Positions 34,861 through 44,100 of a stretch of DNA of 64,000 bases are shown in pieces. This DNA comes from Candidatus Zipacnadia bacterium (GTDB lineage Bacteria; Armatimonadota; Zipacnadia; Zipacnadales; UBA5352): positions 156,679-220,678 of the forward strand of contig JALGSU010000004.1 in assembly GCA_029821735.1 (NCBI GenBank). The letters run 5' to 3'. Every line of letters begins with the position of its first letter. The first letter of the stretch is position 1. The notes beneath the pieces were generated by a model. That model was not told the origin of the DNA, did no database searches, and saw only the letters and a list, made by a program, of their open reading frames with translations. Made by a program: the position numbers and the translations under genes.

Positions 34861-35367
34861 TTGGACCGTTTGTGGGCGCCCTGGCGCATCGGCTACATAG
34901 TCGGTGACAAGCCCGAGGGCTGCGTTTTCTGCACGAAGATCGAACACGATGACGACGAGCATAACCACGTTCTCTGGCGCGGGGAACATAACGTGGTGAT
35001 GCTGAACACATATCCATACAACAGTGGGCACCTGATGGTTGTGCCCGACGCGCACGTGCCGGACCTGGTGGATCTGTCCCCCGAGGCACGGGCTGAGATG
35101 TGGCAGTTGACATTGCTCGCGACCGAGACACTCAAGCGGGCATTGTACTGCCAAGGGGTCAATATTGGCGTCAACATGGGTGCCGCTGCGGGAGCGGGGA
35201 TCGGCGATCACCTGCATCTGCACGTGGTGCCGCGGTGGAATGGTGACACCAACTATATGACAGCCACCGCGGGGACGCGCGTGGTGCCGCAGAGTCTCGA
35301 AGATTCATACCGGCAACTTCAGCCGGTGATGGTAGAGCTGGCCGGTGAAATACTGGGCAGTGCCTGA
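34861..35367 (+). CDS. HIT-family nucleotide hydrolase/transferase
   Basis: The product is 168 aa from the TTG at 34861, which has AAGGAGG 6 bases upstream. The protein then opens MDRLWAPWRIGYI, as in homologues. The histidine triad is HLHLHVVPRW, with the catalytic His in the middle. An N-terminal CVFC pair probably binds zinc. The family splits or transfers nucleoside phosphate linkages such as Ap4A or AMP-lysine type compounds. Ap4A phosphorylase-like activity is possible but unproven. Confidence 0.88.
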   Translation: MDRLWAPWRIGYIVGDKPEGCVFCTKIEHDDDEHNHVLWRGEHNVVMLNTYPYNSGHLMVVPDAHVPDLVDLSPEARAEMWQLTLLATETLKRALYCQGVNIGVNMGAAAGAGIGDHLHLHVVPRWNGDTNYMTATAGTRVVPQSLEDSYRQLQPVMVELAGEILGSA

Positions 35368-35433
35368 TCGACTCGCGTCAGACCATAAGACGAAGCAAGC
35401 GCCGTGGGATGAGCGTCCGAAAGGGGAACCGCC

Positions 35434-36948
35434 ATGCGAATCGCGCGACCGATGCTGATGTGTGCCGTGGCAGCTCTTTTCCTCAGTGTGTTGCCGGCAT
35501 GCGCGCAGGGAGTGCGCTTCATCAGCCCGCAGGACGGCGACACCGTCCGCGACATGGTGAGGTTTGAGGCCACCAAGCCCAGCCCCAACAGTGGCTGGAT
35601 CTCGTACAAAGTTGAGAAGGGTGGTAGCGGCGACTTTGTGGCCGCCGTGACTGAGCCCTTCGTCTTCGTGTGGGATACCCGTGCTCGCGATGACAAAGAC
35701 AAGCCTCTGTACGGCGATGGGCAGTACACTATCACCGCAGTGGCGATGAGCCCACGTGGGCGCAAGGCTGGCGAGGCGACCGTGACCGTTACGGTCAAGA
35801 ACGCCATCAGCGCCTCGGACCGCCCCTCATCTGTGCAGCCCCGGTTGCTCTATGAGCGCAACGACGAGGTGTACTACACCGCGCGCGGCTCATGGACGAT
35901 CAAGCCCGCTGCCGACGAGGAAGAACCCGACGACGTCTACGAGATGGCCAAGGACGCCAACGGGGCGATGGTGGCCAACTGGAAGAACAAGGTTATGAGC
36001 CCGACCGAAGCGGGCGGCCGAGCCGTGCTGCACGTGGTCGTCGGCAGCGCTGGTGAGCAGATGGGCGCTGAAGACATATCCGTCTTCGACGAGGCTGGCG
36101 ACTCACACACCTACCTCGCCATGCCGGACGGCACGATGCGCCTCAAGCACGACGACGCGAGCGCGTTCCGCTACGCCGAGCTCTTCCTCCAACTCCCCGA
36201 CAAGCCGCTCAAGCAGGGCGATACCTGGACCAGTCAGATGCGCATGCTGCCCGTGCCCCAGTCAGACACTGAGGTCAACACCATCAACGCTAAGCACCGG
36301 GTCGAGGGCTTCGAGTGGGTCAACGGCCATAAGTGCCTGCGCATTCGCTCCACCTTCAGCGTCAAGGGCGAGAAGCTCAAGCTCCGCCTGCAGCCCAAGG
36401 CCCAGCAGGGCGATATGTTCGGCGGCGAGCCCGGCGACATGGGTGGGATGGACCCGATGATGATGGCTCCGCCCGATGCCATGATGGGCATGGACCCGAT
36501 GATGGGGATGGAAGGCATGATGGGGATGGAAGGCGGAATGGGTGGGATGGGCGGCGCGCCCGAGCTGGAGAGCGATTACTCCGGCGAGCGCGTGACCTAC
36601 TGGGCCTTCGACGTCAACCGGCCGGTTCGCATCGTCGACACCATCACCCACTCGCTCGAGATTGAGCGATCGGCGATTGGTGGCGACATGAGCATGATGG
36701 GCGGCGAGTTCATGCCCGACATGGGTATGATGCCCGTCGATCCCGGCGGCCCGCCCCCGATGGACCCGGGCATGGCCCCGGGCATGGACCCCGGTGCTAT
36801 GCCTCCCGGCTTTGATCCTGCCATGGCAGGCGGCATGGGTATGGAAGGCATGATGACCCAACAGATGGAGCCAGCCGAACCCATGAAGGTCCGCATCAAC
36901 GTGACCCTCAGCATTGAGGAGGTCCCTCACGCACAGGGCCTTCGCTAG
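35434..36948 (+). CDS. Exported protein with Ig-like domain and methionine-rich low-complexity regions
   Basis: The product is 504 aa. The signal peptide ends VLPACAQG. Residues 28-125 form an Ig-like (Big) domain (VRFISPQDGDTVRDMV, GRKAGEATVTVTV). Residues 135-320 form an unknown beta domain. From about 335, several runs of Met, Gly, Pro and Asp appear (GMDPMMMAPPDAMMGMDP, then GMEGGMGGMGG), and again at 425-485, interrupted by a domain with ERVTYWAFDVNRPVRI. Met-rich stretches can bind Cu(I) or Ag(I) or be oxidisable; that is inference. The gene is 10 bp from the next one and probably co-transcribed. Confidence 0.8.
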   Translation: MRIARPMLMCAVAALFLSVLPACAQGVRFISPQDGDTVRDMVRFEATKPSPNSGWISYKVEKGGSGDFVAAVTEPFVFVWDTRARDDKDKPLYGDGQYTITAVAMSPRGRKAGEATVTVTVKNAISASDRPSSVQPRLLYERNDEVYYTARGSWTIKPAADEEEPDDVYEMAKDANGAMVANWKNKVMSPTEAGGRAVLHVVVGSAGEQMGAEDISVFDEAGDSHTYLAMPDGTMRLKHDDASAFRYAELFLQLPDKPLKQGDTWTSQMRMLPVPQSDTEVNTINAKHRVEGFEWVNGHKCLRIRSTFSVKGEKLKLRLQPKAQQGDMFGGEPGDMGGMDPMMMAPPDAMMGMDPMMGMEGMMGMEGGMGGMGGAPELESDYSGERVTYWAFDVNRPVRIVDTITHSLEIERSAIGGDMSMMGGEFMPDMGMMPVDPGGPPPMDPGMAPGMDPGAMPPGFDPAMAGGMGMEGMMTQQMEPAEPMKVRINVTLSIEEVPHAQGLR

Positions 36949-36958
36949 TGGACGGGGC

Positions 36959-38326
36959 ATGAGACCAACGTTGACACCAAACGCTCCAAACAAGGCGGGA
37001 CGCGGCTCCCGGACTGCCCGGCCAGACCGGGTGGCAGGGCCGGGCCCCGCTTATGTTTCCCGCAGGCACGTTTCCCTGATCGTCGCCGCACTGCTCGCGA
37101 TTGCGGCTGGGCTGCCGGCGTGGGGGCAGCGGGTAACGAGCCTACAGGTTGTTCTCTGGGATACGGGCGTCCAGGGCCAGCGCGAGTGCATGAGCACGTT
37201 GGTCCGGAACTTCCAGCGCGAGAACCCTGACGTGATCATATGCACGGATTGGCGTGCCAGTGAGTACGCTGAAGACTGGGTGCGACGCTGGACCGGCAGC
37301 TACGCCGACCACGCGCCCGACATAGCGCTCTTCACCGATCTATGGCTGGCGTCTCACTACGTCGACCTGGTCACGCTTCCCGACGAAATGCAGGCGGATC
37401 TGACGCGCCGAATTCCCGGGTCTGTGCTGGCACGGGGCAAGCACGGTGGCGCGCTGTGTGGCGTGCCGTGGGTTGCGGCTACAGAGGCGCTTTACTATCG
37501 GTCCGACCTCCTCGGTGACGCCGGCCTCGCGCCGCCCAAGTCAGCCGCGGGACTGGTGCAGTGCGCCATCGAGCTGGCGGATCCGCCAAGCCGCTACGGT
37601 TTTGGCGTGCCGGGTCCGGGGCTGGGAGGCGAGGGCACGCTGCACGCGCTCGCGACGGGTCTCGGAGTCACCGCCGATGACGACGGGGCAACGAAGCCGA
37701 CCGCGTCGCCCTTCGTCGACGCTTTGCAGATGCTCGTGCAGATGCAGAGCGGCGGCGGGCTACAACCGGAAGTGTTGACCTGGAGCGAGGTGGAGTTGGC
37801 TCGACTGATGGCGCAGGGACGGCTGGCCATGATGGTCGGCAGGCCCTGGGTCGACGCGCTCCTCCGCCAGGCCGAGGAAGACCGGCAAACCCAACTGGCC
37901 GAAGCTGTGGATATGGGCGAAGACGGCGAGGGCCGCGCTCGCGAGTTGCGGGCACAGAAGATTGAGTGGAGCCAGGCTCCATTGCCACGGGCCGAAGGTG
38001 GCGCAACTCATCTGGCGGTTGACTGGCTGGTCGTGTTTGGCAATACGGACGCCAGTGAGCAGGCGTTGCGCTTCCTGCGCTTCGTGGCTGAGGAGGACAG
38101 TCAGTTGGCACTCGCCATGCTGGGCGGGGTCCCCGCTACCAAGAGGCTTGCCGCTGAGTTGGGCGGAACCACGCCTTGGGCAGGGCACCTGCAGGGGTTG
38201 GCCGATGCGCGTGGCCTGCCACTGCAAGGCTGGGACTTACTGAGCCGCCAGCTTTCCGACGCACTCAACTACGCGATCAGCGGCAGGCGGACACCCGCCG
38301 AGGCGCTGGCGAATTCGGCACAATAG
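36959..38326 (+). CDS. Extracellular solute-binding protein (ABC sugar-type)
   Basis: The product is 455 aa from ATG 36959; TTG 36914 in the preceding gene is less likely. A signal peptide lies at about residues 42-60 after a basic N-region. The mature part matches family 1 solute-binding proteins: VVLWDTGVQGQRECMSTLVRNFQRENPDV, PDIALFTDLWLAS, GKHGGALCGVPWVAATEALYYR and LMAQGRLAMMVGRP. Such proteins capture sugars or oligosaccharides for an ABC importer, yet no importer permease or ATPase of that class is in this window. It ends only 3 bp before the convergent signal peptidase stop. Confidence 0.82.
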   Translation: MRPTLTPNAPNKAGRGSRTARPDRVAGPGPAYVSRRHVSLIVAALLAIAAGLPAWGQRVTSLQVVLWDTGVQGQRECMSTLVRNFQRENPDVIICTDWRASEYAEDWVRRWTGSYADHAPDIALFTDLWLASHYVDLVTLPDEMQADLTRRIPGSVLARGKHGGALCGVPWVAATEALYYRSDLLGDAGLAPPKSAAGLVQCAIELADPPSRYGFGVPGPGLGGEGTLHALATGLGVTADDDGATKPTASPFVDALQMLVQMQSGGGLQPEVLTWSEVELARLMAQGRLAMMVGRPWVDALLRQAEEDRQTQLAEAVDMGEDGEGRARELRAQKIEWSQAPLPRAEGGATHLAVDWLVVFGNTDASEQALRFLRFVAEEDSQLALAMLGGVPATKRLAAELGGTTPWAGHLQGLADARGLPLQGWDLLSRQLSDALNYAISGRRTPAEALANSAQ

Positions 38327-38329
38327 GCT

Positions 38330-38887
38330 TCATCGGGTCGCTACCAGCGACCGAGATCTTTCGCGGGGCCAGACGACACCGGTGACGCGGCCCATGACGG
38401 TCTCGACCGGAACGAACCCGACGTCACGACTGTCTGCGCTGAAGTTGCGGTTGTCGCCGAGGACACAGAGGTGCTCGGGGGGCACGTCCCCCTGGATGGG
38501 TCGCTCATTCTGAGCGCGTTCCTTGAGATATGGCTCCTCCAGGGCTTGTCGGTTGAGCCACACCACGCCGCGGATGATGGCCACGTGATCACCGGCCACG
38601 GCAATGACCCGCTTGACATACGGCTCACCGTCGGGACCAACGTAGACGACAATTTCGCCACGCTCGGGAGCTTGGGTACTGTAAGCGTCCAGACGCAGGA
38701 GATACCAGTCGCCTTCGGCAAGTGTGGGCTCCATGGAACTGCTGAACACATAGCCGAAGCGCACCACCTGCGTGAACACTTGCCACATGGTTAGTGCGAA
38801 CAGCACGGGTATCACTACGCGAACCGTGAGGCGAATCGCGCGAGCGGACGGTCGGGACCTGCTGGCAATGTCGTCTGTCTGGGCCAT
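38330..38887 (-). CDS. lepB: Signal peptidase I
   Basis: The product is 185 aa from ATG 38887; ATG 38908 is an alternative. One transmembrane helix (about residues 22-42) precedes the serine-lysine dyad: S51 in SSSMEPTL and K92 in YVKRVIAVAGD. The box GDNRNFSADSRDVGFVP near residue 150 is the conserved box E. The enzyme removes signal peptides of exported proteins in the periplasm, which fits the many secreted products here. It is shorter than E. coli LepB but normal for the short bacterial form. Confidence 0.93.
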   Translation of the reverse strand: MAQTDDIASRSRPSARAIRLTVRVVIPVLFALTMWQVFTQVVRFGYVFSSSMEPTLAEGDWYLLRLDAYSTQAPERGEIVVYVGPDGEPYVKRVIAVAGDHVAIIRGVVWLNRQALEEPYLKERAQNERPIQGDVPPEHLCVLGDNRNFSADSRDVGFVPVETVMGRVTGVVWPRERSRSLVATR

Positions 38888-39176
38888 GATTAGTCTCTGA
38901 TGACGCATGTGCCTCGTCGGGGGTTCGCCATCGGCGCAAAATCCGATGGAGGAATGTCCAGACGCGATCTCGAAATGACGTCCGGAGTTGCTGGAGATTC
39001 TACGGTTCACATGCGCCGGCGTCAACGCCGGGAAGCGAATGCTTCGGGGATGGTAAGAGTTTTTTTGGGGCGGGGGAGGAGAAAGTGCGGGGCGAGGGAA
39101 CATATGGTCCTGCCCGGGGATAACCGGGTGGCAAGGTCGTATGTACGCAATCTGAGGGTGCACCGCGTCGGATCAC

Positions 39177-39986
39177 ATGGAGCGGGCCACCCAGCAGGCA
39201 TTTGCTGAGGCCCGGGCCCTGCGTCCGGCGATCGAAGAGCCCACCGAGGGGCGGAGTCGCTTACCCATGATCAACAAAGAAATGGCAACGAAAGCAATGA
39301 TGGTCGATCACGACTGGGGCAAGGTGCAGCGACAGATATCGCTGCCTTGGGGCCAGGCATTCCGCATCAGCATTAAGAACGTCCTCATGCGGCTGGGGCG
39401 AGCCGCCATCACCGCCGCTGGCGTCATTCTCGGTATAGCCTTTCTGATGTCAGTGTGGACATCGAAGGTGGCCACGGAAGGCCTCGAGCGCTATAAGGCG
39501 GAGAGCACGCGATCGGTGGCAGCTGGCGGCGATACCGACGCCCTGCAGATGCAGGAAGCTGCGCAGGAGCAGCAATCGAAAGCAGCGCGGATGACATGGC
39601 TCGTGGTCATGTCGCTTCTCGTGTGTGGCGTAGGGATCACGAACTCGATGTTGATGTCGGTTACTGAGCGCTTCCGCGAGATCGGGACGATGAAGTGCTT
39701 GGGGGCGGTTGACGAGTTCATCGTACGCCTGTTCCTGATAGAGTCCGCAGTATTGGGCACTCTAGGCTCGATCGTGGGCGCGATCATCGGACTCCTGGTC
39801 ATGCTCCTGGTCTATGTCATCAAAGAGGGAAGCTCCGTCCCCGCGTTGATGAACTGGTCCGAAATGCTCAGGTATCTCCTTATAGGGATCGGTCTGGGCA
39901 CGCTGCTGTCGCTGTTCGCGGCTGTGCCCCCGGCCATGCGCGCAGCCAAGCTCCCGCCCGCAGCCGCGCTGGCCACTGAGGTATAG
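39177..39986 (+). CDS. FtsX/MacB-type ABC permease, minimal periplasmic domain
   Basis: The product is 269 aa from ATG 39177; ATG 39267 (residue 31) is also possible. It has four membrane segments at 75-95, 139-160, 190-215 and 231-252, with the FtsX-like cytosolic motif SVTERFREIGTMKCLGA that contacts the ATPase. The periplasmic loop between segments 1 and 2 is only about 43 residues, where MacB or LolC-type proteins have 200 or more. It is followed by the ATPase gene and the 1651-aa permease, its likely heterodimer partner. The substrate is unknown. Confidence 0.82.
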   Translation: MERATQQAFAEARALRPAIEEPTEGRSRLPMINKEMATKAMMVDHDWGKVQRQISLPWGQAFRISIKNVLMRLGRAAITAAGVILGIAFLMSVWTSKVATEGLERYKAESTRSVAAGGDTDALQMQEAAQEQQSKAARMTWLVVMSLLVCGVGITNSMLMSVTERFREIGTMKCLGAVDEFIVRLFLIESAVLGTLGSIVGAIIGLLVMLLVYVIKEGSSVPALMNWSEMLRYLLIGIGLGTLLSLFAAVPPAMRAAKLPPAAALATEV

Positions 39987-40048
39987 TTAGGAAATCAGGA
40001 AGAGGGGCGCACGAACAAACCGTTTGACCCCGCCTGGAGGCGAAGAAG

Positions 40049-40954
40049 ATGGCAGTCATCAAGTGTCCCGAGTGCGATTATGAAGTTGAGACTGACGGCA
40101 TCGTCACGGTATGCCCGAAGTGCAATGCCGACATGACAAAGGCCATGGAAGATGTCGGGCGTACGTCGCGCCCGAAGATGAGCGAGGTGGCCCGTGACGA
40201 CTCGGTGACCACACACGAGTTCATCGTCCGCACCAAGGGCCTCGTCAAGGAGTACGTGATGGGCGAGGTGCGCGTGCGCGCGCTCAATGGCGTTGACCTC
40301 GACGTCCGCCGTGGCGAATATCTCTCGATCATGGGCCCATCGGGCTCGGGCAAGAGCACGCTCTTCAACATGGTGGGCGGACTCGATAAGCCCAGCGAAG
40401 GTACGTGCTACATCGAAGAGGTAGACATGGCTCAGCTCGACGCATTCGAGCTCGCCTGGCTGCGCTGCCGCAAGATCGGCTACATTTTCCAGAGCTTCAA
40501 CCTCATCCCTGTCATGACCGCTCTGGAGAACGTTACGCTGCCGATGATCTTCGCCGGCATGAGCAGCGACGAGATGATGGAGCGAGGCGCGATGCTTCTT
40601 GATCTCGTCGGCCTGGGCGACCGCCTGCACCACAAGCCCTACGAGCTCTCTGGTGGTCAGCAACAGCGTGTCGCCGTGGCACGCTCGCTGGCCAACAGTC
40701 CGGCGATCATCCTCGCCGACGAGCCGACCGGTAACTTGGACCTGCAGACCGGTAAGGAAATCATTGACCTGCTCAAGGAACTCAACACCGAGAGTGGAGT
40801 CACCGTCATCTCAGCGACTCACGACCTGAAGATGATTGACGTCTCCGACCGCATCGTTCACATCCGAGACGGCGTCTGCGACAAGATTGAGCATCGCGCC
40901 GACCTCGACCTGAATATCGGTGATCTCGGCAGCGAACACGCTGAGGGCGAGTAA
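40049..40954 (+). CDS. ABC transporter ATP-binding protein (MacB/LolD type) with N-terminal zinc ribbon
   Basis: The product is 301 aa. Residues 6-25 form a zinc ribbon (C6, C9, C22, C25: CPEC and CPKC), uncommon in this family. The ABC domain follows: Walker A GPSGSGKST, Q-loop YIFQSFN, signature LSGGQQQRVAVA, Walker B IILADEPTG and H-loop ATHD. It powers MacB/LolCDE/FtsEX-type permeases, here most likely the flanking genes at 39177 and 41167. GGAGG lies about 9 bases before ATG 40049. The C-terminal tail is acidic. Confidence 0.92.
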   Translation: MAVIKCPECDYEVETDGIVTVCPKCNADMTKAMEDVGRTSRPKMSEVARDDSVTTHEFIVRTKGLVKEYVMGEVRVRALNGVDLDVRRGEYLSIMGPSGSGKSTLFNMVGGLDKPSEGTCYIEEVDMAQLDAFELAWLRCRKIGYIFQSFNLIPVMTALENVTLPMIFAGMSSDEMMERGAMLLDLVGLGDRLHHKPYELSGGQQQRVAVARSLANSPAIILADEPTGNLDLQTGKEIIDLLKELNTESGVTVISATHDLKMIDVSDRIVHIRDGVCDKIEHRADLDLNIGDLGSEHAEGE

Positions 40955-41056
40955 GCCCCCAATGGTACCCGGCCGGGCGGCCCGACTGCCCGATCGACGC
41001 CCCTGAGGGTGACCTACGCAGTCTTGACCGGGGTGCAAAGGGGTTTGTCAGATTGC

Positions 41057-41084
41057 TGGCGCGCGACCGCGAGGCCGCGCGCCA
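41057..41084 (+). promoter_or_regulatory. GC-rich hairpin ahead of the giant permease gene
   Basis: TGGCGCGCG (41057-41065) pairs with CGCGCGCCA (41076-41084) with a 10-base loop. It lies about 80 bases before the TTG start and might attenuate read-through from the ATPase gene. Confidence 0.4.
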
Positions 41085-41166
41085 CATGCGCTATCAAGGT
41101 GTAGCAGCACGAGCCAGTGCCCACTCGGGCGACTGGCCTTGCATCTGCTGAGGCGGTGAGAGCAAC

Positions 41167-44100
41167 TTGCTTCGGCCACTCAAGGCATTGACCATCGTTG
41201 TACTCGCAGTCGCATTCGTCCTCTCCTGCGTACCAGGAGTCTGGGCCCAAGGCGGCCACGAGGAGGAGATCGTGCTCGAGTCCCAGTGGGACTATGAGCG
41301 CGCGGCCTTCTCCGTGGATGAGACCGAGATGCGCGGCCTCATGACGAGGTTGTCGGCCATCGATAGCCGGGTGACAGGCTATGAGGGCTGCTCGGAAGCC
41401 GCTGATATTGTCGCCGACGAGTTCCGGCGCCTCGGTCTGGACGTGACCACCGAGGAGTTTGAGGTGGTCGTGCCCAAACCTCACAACGATGCTCAGGGCC
41501 GCCCCGCCAGCATCGACGTTGACGGCTCGGGCCGCTCCTTTGCGCTGCAGCCGATGTGGCCAAACTTGGTCCGTACCCCCATGACCACGCGCGAGGGCAC
41601 CAAGGGTCACCTCATCTACGCCCATGCCGGCACCCTTCGCTCCTTCAATAACCTGGACGTGATGGATTCCATCACGATGGTGGACTTCAACTGCCAGACC
41701 GAGTGGTTCAACGGTCCACTTCTGGGCACCAAAGCTGTCCTCTTCGTCGAGCCCAACGAGACCATTCGCGGGGAAGCAGAGCAGAAGTTCCTCTCAATTC
41801 CGGTCAATATTCCGCGTTACTGGATCCCCAAAGAGGCCGCCGATTACCTGCAGGGCCTTCTCATCTCACAGGACCAGGTCAACGTGACCGTCAACTGTGA
41901 CATGCGCTGGGAGCGGGTCACCGCACAGAACATTATCGCACGCATTGGCGGCACCGACGAGCGCTTGGCTCGTCAGCAAGTTGTTCTGCAAGCCTACTAT
42001 GACTCGATCTCCGTCACGCCAGCGCAGGCGCCCGGCGCTGAGAACACATGCTCCATTGCGGCACTCATCCAGCTGGCCAAGTCTTTCAAGGACCAGCCGC
42101 CCAAGCGCACCGTCCTGTTCCTCGCCACTTCCGGGCACTTCCAGGCCCTGTCAGGCACCAAAGCCTTCATCCGCGACTACATCCGCGGCGCCAAGGGCGA
42201 AAAGCGCGTGCGACAGATGTTCAGGCTCACCGACGATAGCCGGCGCGAGCTTGAAGAGGCCATCACGCGCGTCTGGGAAGAAGACAAGCGCTCGGATGTC
42301 GACAAGACTGAGGACGAGATCGTCGCCGAGCGCATGCGCGCGCTCGGGCGCATCTACAAGGCCGTGAAGTTCGCCGCCAAGCGAGCGAAGGGTCTTGATA
42401 AGGTATTGCGCGTCGCTAAGAACGAGGATCCCAACGAGGGCAAGCTCTTCGAGCGTCGACTCACTGACGAGGAACTGTCCGAACGCCAACGCCTGATCAC
42501 GGACTTTACCGCAGCGGCGCCTGGGATTCACTCGGCCGTAGACAACGCCTACGCGGTGTTGCGCGAGGCGCGACGCACGCCTCGTGACGCCGCCCTCGAC
42601 GAGAAGAAGCGCATGCTCGCGAACGTGGAGGAAGCGGCCTGGAAGCTCGCCGAGGCCCTCGACTTCTCGGAAGAGAAGCTGTACCTATGGTTCTCCGTCG
42701 ATCTCTCAAGCCACAACGACACCTTCGGTGTTTTCTACAAGGGCTACTTCTACAACTTCCGCGAGAACATCCAGTGGAAGTTCTCCGACATCGGCAAGAA
42801 GGCGCGCGAGTATTCGTCTCTGATCGCCACCGCGCTTGGCACCGGCAACGCGCTGGTGGACGGTATCAACGCCATCCAGGGCAAGAGCTGGCAGACATAC
42901 ATGGCAGGCAAGCTCGCCATGTCCCACGAAGTCGCTACGCTCTCAGGCATCCCCGGTTTGGCATTCGCAACCATCCACGACTCCCGTCCGTGGGTTGACA
43001 CGCCCATGGACACGATGGAGCGTGTTGATCTCGCCAACGTGGTCAGCCAGACAACGTTCCTCAGTTGTCTGCTGCTGGACATGATTTCACTGGACGACCC
43101 GAGTGATCTGTATGATCTTGAGTTGAGCGACGATTTCGTTGAGATCAAGGGGCGCGCGGTGGAGTTCAACCCCGAGCGCAGCCTCTTCCCTGACGAGCCG
43201 ATGGTGGGAGCAGTTGCTGTCGCACGGACCGGCACTAAGACTGCCATGGGTGTGCGCAGCGAAATCTTCGACATTGTCGACGCGGACGGCCACTTCTACC
43301 TTCCGGGCCTGCCCAACACCCGCGCACGTGGCGGCACCACCACGGTCGAGGCCTACATCCTCGACGAAACCAACGGTAGTGTCCGCATGGCCCCCGACCT
43401 CGGTGTGTCTGGCGCCGAGGCGTACCCGAATAAGGTTCCCATGGACCAGGACATCAAGCCTGTTACCGTGGTCCTCTTTGATTGCATGCCCGTGGCCATT
43501 TTCGACATGGTCGACCAGCGCTTCTTCCAACTCCTGCGTGAGCTCAACCTCTATGACGCTGCCACAGACGCACCGCCCTACGAGTTTGGCTTCTGTTTGC
43601 CGCTGCCACCGCAGCAGTTCACATCCAGCTATGAGCCAGTAGCGGTGGTCTTCGCTCCGGCAGGGACAAAAGCCAAGATCACGATGGGCGCCAGTTTGCT
43701 GGGGTTGCGCTTCCTCCTGATTAATCCCACGAAGCGCGAGGAGATGGGTGAGGGCTACCTTGTAGATTCGAACCCGTCCCTCTACGCGACCCCCTACCGT
43801 GTCGCCAACGACATGTGGCAGATCGACGAGACCCGCATGACGGACCTGGCCAAACACGGCATCACCAACCAGCGCGTCGAGAGCTCACATGCGAGCGCTG
43901 CCGAGTACCTTGAAGAGGCCCGCCAGCATCTCGCCGAGCGCCAGTACGACAAGTTTTTCACCGCCTCACGCTCCGCGTGGAGCTACGAATCCCGAGCCTA
44001 TCCCGACATCCGCCAGACTGCCGATGACGTCGTCAAGGGCGTGCTCTTCTACCTGGCCCTGCTGATGCCCTTCGCCTACTTCTCTGAGCGCCTGTTCCTT

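Noticed and set aside
38326..38330. Terminator between the convergent solute-binding and signal peptidase genes
   Set aside because: Only 3 bp separate the stops and no hairpin is seen.
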